NCBI RefSeq assembly: GCF_002836255.1
Contig: NZ_PJAU01000032.1
Coordinates: forward strand, 372,001 to 436,000
Direction of reading: 5' to 3'
Source: Colwellia sp. 75C3
Lineage (GTDB): Bacteria; Pseudomonadota; Gammaproteobacteria; Enterobacterales; Alteromonadaceae
DNA length: 64,000 bases
Positions within the stretch are counted from its first letter, which is position 1. Every line of letters starts with the position of its first letter. Position numbers and translations under genes: made by a program. Positions 57,219 to 64,000 of this stretch are shown here, piece by piece. The notes beneath the pieces were generated by a model. It was not told the origin of the DNA. It saw only the letters and a list, made by a program, of their open reading frames with translations, and made no database searches.

Positions 57219-58097
57219 TTAATGGTTAACTGAGGGAGAATGAAACAAGGCTATTTTGTCTACCACTTGCTGAGTCTCTGATGACATGAAGGAATTCTTC
57301 AGCTTAAATATTTTTCTCTGTTCCAACTTGGCAGAAGCTAACATATTTTTTGTTACCGGATGACTTTCAAATAGCTTTTTAAAACTCCCCTCTTTTTCTG
57401 CATTTCTAAGACCTGCTTCAATACGCTTTTTCAGTTTTGGATTGTCATTACTAACAAAAAAATAATACGGTGATGGATAATGTAATGCGAGTGACGACTC
57501 AACCTGTAAACCCTTAAACATTTCTACTTCATTCCATGCCTCATGCAATGCTCTAGGCATATAATCAAAACGACCATGCTGTAACATATTAAATAAAGTT
57601 TTATGGCCAGGCCCGGTAATTAACCGATAATTATTATCGGTTAAAATTGTTGAGTCTGGCCAATCATACCCTTGTCCCGCAAAGAGTCTTTTAAGTTGTT
57701 TTGTTGTATTAATTTTAGAGAATTTTTCTTGCTGCCCTTCCTTTATTAGAAATATACGATAACCACCTAAACCTCTTAGTAAGGGGATTCTGATTGGGTT
57801 TACTGCTTGTTCACGCTCTTTCGAGGTCATAGTCCAAGTAACATTAACGCTGCGATTATATTTAATCTCAACAAGTGAGCGACCTTGATACATTGGCTGA
57901 ACCGACTTTTTAAGCTGATATTCACCAAACTCCTCTTTAGAGCGTTCAAGGGCAAGTTTAAGTAAGGCGAGATAGTACGCGTCTTCTTTAAATTGCCCTT
58001 CATCGAACCAAGGATAATAAATAATATCTTTAGCTTGAGAGGCGCCGCTAGCGGTGACAAAAGACAAGATCAAGAAAAAAACATAACAACTACGCAT
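57219..58097 (-). CDS. Periplasmic substrate-binding-like protein (SBP_bac_3 type)
   Basis: 292 aa with a signal peptide ending at S-Q-A. The fold pattern (YYPWFDEGQFKED..., TMTSKEREQAVNPIRIPLLRGLGGYRIF, ...FVSNDNPKLKKRIEAGLRNAEKEGSFKKLF) is that of solute-binding proteins of the amino-acid type that occur without a transporter in Alteromonadales. There are no permease genes nearby. The ligand is unknown. Confidence 0.7.
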   Translation of the reverse strand: MRSCYVFFLILSFVTASGASQAKDIIYYPWFDEGQFKEDAYYLALLKLALERSKEEFGEYQLKKSVQPMYQGRSLVEIKYNRSVNVTWTMTSKEREQAVNPIRIPLLRGLGGYRIFLIKEGQQEKFSKINTTKQLKRLFAGQGYDWPDSTILTDNNYRLITGPGHKTLFNMLQHGRFDYMPRALHEAWNEVEMFKGLQVESSLALHYPSPYYFFVSNDNPKLKKRIEAGLRNAEKEGSFKKLFESHPVTKNMLASAKLEQRKIFKLKNSFMSSETQQVVDKIALFHSPSVNH

Positions 58098-58217
58098 TAC
58101 TTAAACGCCCATCAATTGCTGGAAAAATTACTGACATAACTCAGAACAATATTTGTTATGAGTGATGCCAGTTCTGCTTAATAGCATTACTAAGATAGCA
58201 TGACTAAAGTGGATTAT

Positions 58218-60794
58218 TTATTGACAGTTAATCGTAGCATTCCTTGCTTTATTAGCTTGCAGTTTCAATGTTGAAAATGACACAACACCTTGGCCTGCAG
58301 TCGTGATACCAAATGGCACAGTAACTCGACCAAAATTAACACCTTGTTTAACAAAGCAATTAAGATCAACGCTAAGCTCTTGCCATTCATGGATAGTAAA
58401 GCCTTTCATTACTGCGCTGATATCAACCGATTTTTGACAATCAGCTTCATCACAATGCATTTCAAGCATTACGGACTCACTAAACTCTTGGTCTTTACGT
58501 ACCAGAACAGTTAACGCTGAATCGTTTTCAATATATTGACGTAAATCTTCAACAAAAGTACTTTGTAATCTCACTGAAGCAGATTCTTTACCAGTAAAGC
58601 TTAAGGTTCGAGCATCTTCTTGTACATCTTTATCCATGGTTCTTAACGTAACACCAGGCAGTTCAACAACCGAACTAGATACACCAATCGCTTGATCACC
58701 TGAAATAACATTTAACGACCACGGCGCTTTTACCGCATGTTCAAATAACACCAAAGACTGCTCGGCATTAGCCGACTTTTCAACAACTACATTCAGATCA
58801 TCAAGTAACGTATTATCATCACCATATTGCAGACCAAAGCCATAAGGTAATAAAGGTGCATAATTTTCATCAAAGCGGTTTACAACGGCTTGTGTCGCCG
58901 ATTTAGGCCAAGAGAAAGACAGCTTTCCTTTAAAGTTATGGTTAATTTTACCATCTGCTTTAGTGAATAAGACATCACTTACGCCAACACCTTCACTACC
59001 TGGTAACCAAGCAGCAACAAATGCATCCGACGAATTTAGCTCGGCGTTAACCCACATAGGACGACCAGAGATAAATACCGAAACAACTTTAATGCCTTCA
59101 GCCTTAAGCTTTTTAAGTAACGCTAAGTCAGTTTTATTACCACGTTGATAATCAAGATTGTCAATATCGCCTATACCTTCTGCGTAGGGTTGTTCACCAA
59201 ACACAACAATAGCAACCTCTGGTTTTTGTGTATAAGTGCCATCAACCGCTAATTCAATATTACCCCCCGCACTGTTTACGACTTGCTTAAAGCCATCATA
59301 AATAGAGCTACCACCCGGGAAGTCAGAATTAACATTGCCAGTACCTTGCCATGTTACCGACCAACCACCAGATTGCTGGCCTATATTGTCAGCACCACTA
59401 CCAGAAACTAGAATGTTAGTGTTTGGTTTGAGTGGTAAAATATTGTTTTTATTTTTAAGTAAAACAAGTGACTCTCGTACTGCTTGACGGGCAACTTGGC
59501 GATGTTCGGCTGCACCAATGAGTTCAAGTTTTCCTGATATAGCACGATTTTCAGGACTTGGCTTATCAAAGATGCCCGCTCTTAACTTCACCCGTAAAAT
59601 ACGGCTGACTGCATCATCAATACGTGACATTTTAATTTCACCCGACTTAACTTGACCAATAGTATTCTCATACAAAGGTTTCCAAGCATCGGTCGGTACC
59701 ATGAATATATCCAGGCCAGCATTTACGCTTTGACTACAGCTTTCGTTTGTACAGCCTGGAATTTGGCCATGACCATTCCAATCACCAACGACAAAACCAT
59801 CAAAGCCCATTTTTTCTTTTAATACGTTGGTTAGTAAATATTTATTGCCATGTAATTTTTCACCATGCCAACTGTTAAATGATGCCATTACCGATTGCGC
59901 ACCAGCCTCTAAGCCACCAACATAACCTTGGGCATGAATATCAAATAATTCCTGTTCTGAAGAAAGGTTATTACCTTGATCATCTCCGCCCTCAGTACCA
60001 CCATCACCTAAAAAGTGTTTGATAGTGGATATCACGCGTGAATCACCTAAGAAATCTTTATCGGCATGTCCTTGCAAACCTTTTACAATAGCCGCTGAAT
60101 ACGCACGGACTATCTCTGGGTCTTCTGAATAGCCTTCATAAGTTCTGCCCCAGCGATCATCACGAACAACAGCAACTGTAGGTGCAAATACCCAATCGAT
60201 GCCGGTAACCATCACTTCAATGGCAGTAACAGCAGCAATTTTCTCAATAAGTACAGGGTTATTTGCAGCACCTAAACCAATGTTATGTGGAAACAAAGTG
60301 GCACCTATAACATTGTTATGGCCATGCACTGCGTCGGTGCCCCAAATAGTAGGAATGCTATTTCCATCCAAACTATCATCAACTGATGCTTGATACATAG
60401 CCTCAGCTAATTTTATCCAATCAGCGGGTGTTGCATGTTTATCATTGTTAGGAAAAGCGCCACCACCATTTAAATAGGAACCAAAGCCATATTTACGCAT
60501 ATCTTCAACAGTAATATCGCGTATTTCAGGTTGGATCATTTGCGCGACTTTTTGTTCAAGCGTCATAGTGGCTAATAATGACGCCACTTTAGCTTCAATA
60601 TCGCTATCCGGCTTTACCGCAAGATCAAGTACTGGCCAGATATCAATATTCGATGAAGCTGCTGGTTGTGATACTGATTCAACGGTCGCCTTAGCTGTTA
60701 CCGAAGAGGCTTGTTTTTGAGCATTACAACCCACAATGAGTGACGACATCGCCAGATAAAGCATACTGGTCTTAATTGATTTATTTTTTATCAT
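58218..60794 (-). CDS. GH3 exo-beta-glucosidase lipoprotein (ExoP-like)
   Basis: 858 aa. The lipobox IVGC has Cys23. The GH3 N-domain begins MTLEQKVAQMIQPEI, with GTDAVHGHNNVIGATLFPHNIGL-type substrate regions and KHFLGDGGTEGGDDQGNN. The nucleophile Asp is in VVGDWNGHGQ. The C-domain and a C-terminal beta-sandwich follow. The architecture matches marine exo-1,3/1,4-beta-glucanases such as ExoP, which remove glucose from glucan chain ends. It is downstream of a FucP-type sugar transporter on the same strand. Confidence 0.92.
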   Translation of the reverse strand: MIKNKSIKTSMLYLAMSSLIVGCNAQKQASSVTAKATVESVSQPAASSNIDIWPVLDLAVKPDSDIEAKVASLLATMTLEQKVAQMIQPEIRDITVEDMRKYGFGSYLNGGGAFPNNDKHATPADWIKLAEAMYQASVDDSLDGNSIPTIWGTDAVHGHNNVIGATLFPHNIGLGAANNPVLIEKIAAVTAIEVMVTGIDWVFAPTVAVVRDDRWGRTYEGYSEDPEIVRAYSAAIVKGLQGHADKDFLGDSRVISTIKHFLGDGGTEGGDDQGNNLSSEQELFDIHAQGYVGGLEAGAQSVMASFNSWHGEKLHGNKYLLTNVLKEKMGFDGFVVGDWNGHGQIPGCTNESCSQSVNAGLDIFMVPTDAWKPLYENTIGQVKSGEIKMSRIDDAVSRILRVKLRAGIFDKPSPENRAISGKLELIGAAEHRQVARQAVRESLVLLKNKNNILPLKPNTNILVSGSGADNIGQQSGGWSVTWQGTGNVNSDFPGGSSIYDGFKQVVNSAGGNIELAVDGTYTQKPEVAIVVFGEQPYAEGIGDIDNLDYQRGNKTDLALLKKLKAEGIKVVSVFISGRPMWVNAELNSSDAFVAAWLPGSEGVGVSDVLFTKADGKINHNFKGKLSFSWPKSATQAVVNRFDENYAPLLPYGFGLQYGDDNTLLDDLNVVVEKSANAEQSLVLFEHAVKAPWSLNVISGDQAIGVSSSVVELPGVTLRTMDKDVQEDARTLSFTGKESASVRLQSTFVEDLRQYIENDSALTVLVRKDQEFSESVMLEMHCDEADCQKSVDISAVMKGFTIHEWQELSVDLNCFVKQGVNFGRVTVPFGITTAGQGVVSFSTLKLQANKARNATINCQ

Positions 60795-60918
60795 AGTGTT
60801 ACTTCTTTTTTATTGATTATGGTTATTAATCGTTAATTTATATCGTTACTTTTTATAGCTAACTTTTTACTGTTAACTTCTTATAAATATTAACGAGGGT
60901 ACTTCTGATAACCCGCAG

Positions 60919-62190
60919 TTATTTGGCTGTCGATTTTACTTTGCTGCCTGAAAGCCCGTAATAAGCAATAAAAACATAACAAACAATAGGTAATAAAAGT
61001 GCAGGTTGTATACCAACACTATCCACTAAAAACCCTTGCATAAGTGGGATAATGGCGCCACCAACAATAGCTAAACATAAAATGCCTGAGCCTTGACTGG
61101 TATGTTTACCAAGGCCGTTAATCGCTAAACTAAATATCGTTGGAAACATAATTGAATTACATAAACCAACTAATAAAATGGCTACCATAGCAACCGTACC
61201 TGAAGTGAATACAGCGGTTAAAATTAATACAATAGCGACACTCGCGTTGAACAATAACGCTTTACCGCCTGCAATTTTTTGCATAACAGCCGCGCCAATA
61301 AAACGACCGACCATAGCGCCACCAAAATAATAAGCGATATATTTTGCAGCTTTAGATTCTTCTAACCCGGCAATAGTAGGTTCAGCTAAAAAGCTAACTA
61401 ACAAACTACCAATTGATACTTCAGCACCAACATAAACAAAAATCCCCACTGCGCCTAAAACCAAATGGCGATATTGCCATGCACTGCCTTCAATTTCCGT
61501 AACGTTTTTTTCTTCAGCACTATCATCAGATACAGATAAGTTAGGTAATTTTAACCAAGCAAAAACGGCAGCAAGTCCTAACAACATAGCCGCAAGTAAA
61601 ACGTAAGGCATTTGTACAGATTCTGCAGATGCTTGTTCAGAAATAGCACCCGCAGCTTCATTTAAGATCAAATAAGCACCAAAGAATGGTGCTACGGTTG
61701 TACCCAATGCATTAAAAGCTTGTGTCATGGTTAAACGAGATGAAGCTGTTTTTGCATCACCCAGCAAACTAACATAAGGGTTAGCGGATACTTGTAGTAA
61801 GGTAATGCCACTGGCAAGAATAAATAATGCCATCAAAAATACAGGGTAGCTGTGCATACTTGCTGCAGGATAAAAGCATAAACAACCTGTGGCAGCTATT
61901 ACTAACCCCAAGACAATTCCTTTTTGATAGCCTAATTTTTTAACAAGTGCGCCTGCAGGTAGTGACACGATGAAATAGGCACCAAAGAAACAAAACTGTA
62001 CTAACATGGCTTGAGCATAAGATAAATTAAACACACCTTTTAAGTGCGGAATTAAAATGTCGTTTAAACAAGTAATGAAGCCCCACATAAAAAATAATGA
62101 CGTTAGTGACGTTAATGCAAACGTATAATTATTAGCTGGTTGCATCTCACCCACTTGTTCGAAAGTACCTGAATTTGACTGCATTGACAT
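60919..62190 (-). CDS. FucP/GluP-type sugar MFS transporter
   Basis: 423 aa with 12 helices. [19 protein letters not shown] and [24 protein letters not shown] are the hallmarks of the fucose/glucose/galactose:proton symporter group (GluP-like). It probably imports glucose released by the GH3 enzyme encoded 124 nt downstream. It is divergent from the GH1 gene, with a LacI-type operator between them. Confidence 0.9.
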   Translation of the reverse strand: MSMQSNSGTFEQVGEMQPANNYTFALTSLTSLFFMWGFITCLNDILIPHLKGVFNLSYAQAMLVQFCFFGAYFIVSLPAGALVKKLGYQKGIVLGLVIAATGCLCFYPAASMHSYPVFLMALFILASGITLLQVSANPYVSLLGDAKTASSRLTMTQAFNALGTTVAPFFGAYLILNEAAGAISEQASAESVQMPYVLLAAMLLGLAAVFAWLKLPNLSVSDDSAEEKNVTEIEGSAWQYRHLVLGAVGIFVYVGAEVSIGSLLVSFLAEPTIAGLEESKAAKYIAYYFGGAMVGRFIGAAVMQKIAGGKALLFNASVAIVLILTAVFTSGTVAMVAILLVGLCNSIMFPTIFSLAINGLGKHTSQGSGILCLAIVGGAIIPLMQGFLVDSVGIQPALLLPIVCYVFIAYYGLSGSKVKSTAK

Positions 62191-62511
62191 GATTTACCTC
62201 TTAAAGTTTATTTATTATTAGTTATTTACGCAATATAGTCTGAGCAAGAAACTGACGACTAAATTAATTAGAAAACACTTCTCCATGACTAATTAAACAC
62301 TAACTTTCAATAACTTAATTATATTTAATTTAAAACTAAGTGAAAGTGGTTGACCTAAGTCATAGAAAGCTCTAACCTAAATGTAAGCGCTTACATGGTT
62401 ACATTAAAGAACATCCAGATACTTTTATCAACCTTTTTATAAACGCTACATAAAAATAAAATACAGATAATCGCCAAGTTAACTTGGCTTACAGAAATAG
62501 GTAACTCATTC
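62191..62511. promoter_or_regulatory. Divergent control region of the sugar transporter-GH3 and GH1 operons
   Basis: 321 bp without a gene. The only marked element is the operator at 62382-62395; the rest is AT-rich. Confidence 0.7.
62382..62395. promoter_or_regulatory. LacI-type operator of the GH1 / transporter divergent region
   Basis: Perfect palindrome TGTAAGCGCTTACA, 117 nt before the GH1 ATG and 192 nt from the MFS ATG. It is identical to the three sites at the TonB receptor. Confidence 0.85.
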
Positions 62512-63843
62512 ATGACTGTCAAACTTACTCTACCCGCCCAATCTAAAATGTTATCAAAAGATTTCATCTATGGTGTAGCAACAGCTTCATTTCAAATTGA
62601 GGGTGGCAAAGACGCAAGACTTCCATGCATTTGGGATACTTTTTGTAATACACCCAATAAAATTATTGATGGCTCAAATGGTGAAGTGGCGTGTGATCAT
62701 TTTAATCTGTGGCAAGACGACGTTGAGCTAATTGATTCATTGGGGGTTGATGCTTATCGATTATCTATTTCATGGCCACGTGTAATAACCGAATCTGGTG
62801 AGTTAAATCAGGCTGGTGTTGATTATTATCTAAATATTTTAGATACATTGAAATCTAAGGATATTAAAGCGTTTGTCACCCTTTATCATTGGGACTTACC
62901 TCAACACCTTGAAGATAAAGGTGGCTGGTTAAATAGAGAAACAGCTTATAAATTTCAACACTATGCAGGCCTCATTTCAAAAGCTTTTGGTGATAGGGTT
63001 TATGCCTATGCAACACTAAATGAACCTTTTTGTAGTGCCTTTTTAGGTTACGAAGCAGGTGTTCATGCACCGGGCATTGTTGGTAAAGAGTTTGGCAAGA
63101 AAGCCGCACATCATTTATTACTTGCCCATGGTTTAGCAATGCAAGTATTAGCAAAGAACAGCCCCAGTAGCCAAAATGGTATCGTGCTCAACTTTACTCC
63201 TTGCTACCCAGAGTCTGATTCAGAAGCCGATATAAAAGCAACTTCATTTGCCGATGATTATTTCAACCAGTGGTATATTAAACCTTTATTTGACGGTGAT
63301 TATCCTGAAATAATGGCTGAACTTCCTAAAGAAAATCATCCCGAAATTCTTGAAGGTGATATGGCTATCATTTCACATCACATTGATTTTTTAGGGGTGA
63401 ATTTTTATACCCGAGCCATTTACCGTGCCGATGTCGATGAACACTTTTTGCAAATTGATCCTCCTGCGCCACGTACCGATATTGGCTGGGAGATTTATCC
63501 AAAAGCGTTTACTGAGTTATTAGTATCACTCAATGACAAGTATATACTTCCTCCCATTTATATCACCGAAAATGGTGCCGCAATGGCTGATAAACTGGTT
63601 GATGGTGTTGTTAATGATTTAGATCGTATAGATTATTACCACAACCACCTGAATGCAGTTAATGATGCAATTGTGCAAGGTGTACAAGTGAATGGTTATT
63701 TTGCTTGGAGTTTAATGGACAATTTTGAATGGGCAGAAGGTTACTTAAAACGCTTTGGTATCGTTTATGTTGATTATGATACCCAAGTAAGAACGATTAA
63801 AGCCAGTGGACTTGCTTATAAAGCATTAATAACCAATAGATAA
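62512..63843 (+). CDS. GH1 family beta-glucosidase
   Basis: 443 aa, cytoplasmic. FIYGVATASFQIEGG at the N-terminus, the acid/base Glu171 in TLNEPF and the nucleophile Glu353 in YITENGA are all GH1 hallmarks, and YFAWSLMDNFEWAEGY completes the glucose subsite. It hydrolyses cellobiose and related beta-glucosides to glucose. A GPH-type transporter gene follows after 33 nt, so the two form an operon under the upstream operator. Confidence 0.95.
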   Translation: MTVKLTLPAQSKMLSKDFIYGVATASFQIEGGKDARLPCIWDTFCNTPNKIIDGSNGEVACDHFNLWQDDVELIDSLGVDAYRLSISWPRVITESGELNQAGVDYYLNILDTLKSKDIKAFVTLYHWDLPQHLEDKGGWLNRETAYKFQHYAGLISKAFGDRVYAYATLNEPFCSAFLGYEAGVHAPGIVGKEFGKKAAHHLLLAHGLAMQVLAKNSPSSQNGIVLNFTPCYPESDSEADIKATSFADDYFNQWYIKPLFDGDYPEIMAELPKENHPEILEGDMAIISHHIDFLGVNFYTRAIYRADVDEHFLQIDPPAPRTDIGWEIYPKAFTELLVSLNDKYILPPIYITENGAAMADKLVDGVVNDLDRIDYYHNHLNAVNDAIVQGVQVNGYFAWSLMDNFEWAEGYLKRFGIVYVDYDTQVRTIKASGLAYKALITNR

Positions 63844-63876
63844 AAATTAGTATTAATCTAAGCGATTGGAACCAAA

Positions 63877-64000
63877 ATGACTAAATTACCGTTTTATGAA
63901 AAAGTAGGTTATGCAATGGGCGATGCCGCCGCAAACCTTGTGTGGCGTGGCGCTCTAGCTTACTTAGCTGTATTTTATACCGATACATTTGGTTTAACTG
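63877..64000 (+). CDS. GPH-family MFS transporter, partial (cut by window end)
   Basis: Forty-one residues are visible, starting MTKLPFYEKVGYAMGDAA and continuing with NLVWRG and YTDTFGLT. This is the GPH sugar:cation symporter N-terminus, parallel to the transporter at 45618. A GGA element precedes the ATG. It is likely the importer for the substrate of the GH1 enzyme upstream. The rest lies outside the window. Confidence 0.85.
   Translation, partial: MTKLPFYEKVGYAMGDAAANLVWRGALAYLAVFYTDTFGLT

Noticed and set aside
1..64000. tRNA, rRNA, CRISPR, insertion sequence or prophage genes
   Set aside because: No cloverleaf-like sequence with CCA-end features, no regularly spaced repeat array, and no transposase, integrase or phage-type protein was seen on either strand.

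Overview
The window looks like a chromosomal segment of a cold-marine gammaproteobacterium of the Alteromonadales, most probably Colwellia or a close relative. The reasons are the low G+C content, the gene order pilT-pilU / yggS-proC-yggT / rdgB-hemW, divergent mltF-purL, a PsrA-type etf locus, and TonB-receptor/halogenase cassettes typical of marine polysaccharide degraders. This assignment is inferred from gene content, not from a database search. No rRNA, tRNA, CRISPR array, prophage or insertion sequence was seen.

Layout. 1-8.5 kb: a small lipoprotein, the twitching-motility ATPases PilT and PilU (minus strand), then a housekeeping run on the plus strand: yggS, proC, yggT, a DUF4426 protein, rdgB, hemW, tadA. 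8.6-17.6 kb: a signalling block with a 1743-residue hybrid histidine kinase, a membrane Ser/Thr kinase, a PP2C phosphatase and an FHA protein. 17.6-38.4 kb: core metabolism and small conserved genes (mltF, purL, a flavin reductase that resembles iodotyrosine deiodinase, an RraB-like protein, an RluA-family synthase, a plant-like dapA, cinA, a FapA-like DUF342 protein, a YggN-like protein, etfQO, etfBA, yciH, recR).

38.6-64 kb is a beta-glucan / cello-oligosaccharide utilisation region. It holds two GH3 lipoprotein glucosidases, a GH94 phosphorylase with an overlapping gluconokinase, a CBM9-like protein, a cytoplasmic GH1 beta-glucosidase, three MFS sugar transporters (one cut by the window end) and a 1003-residue TonB-dependent receptor. 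Downstream of the receptor lie two flavin-dependent halogenases with SapC, a cupin/JmjC-like protein and a polysaccharide deacetylase. Four perfect copies and one near copy of the LacI-type operator TGTAAGCGCTTACA lie in front of these units and suggest one regulon, although no LacI-type regulator is encoded in the window. The likely flow is uptake by the receptor, periplasmic trimming by the GH3 enzymes, import by MFS carriers, then hydrolysis by GH1 or phosphorolysis by GH94 plus gluconokinase.

The most notable points are: a decayed third halogenase (C-terminal fragment with two frameshifts) next to the GH3 gene; the receptor-halogenase-SapC-cupin-halogenase-deacetylase cassette, whose substrate is unknown; a bacterial iodotyrosine-deiodinase homologue that keeps the substrate-chelating Glu/Tyr/Lys triad; an 18-bp perfect inverted repeat inside the Ser/Thr kinase coding sequence; helically phased operators; and a probable cellobionate phosphorylase-gluconokinase pair.
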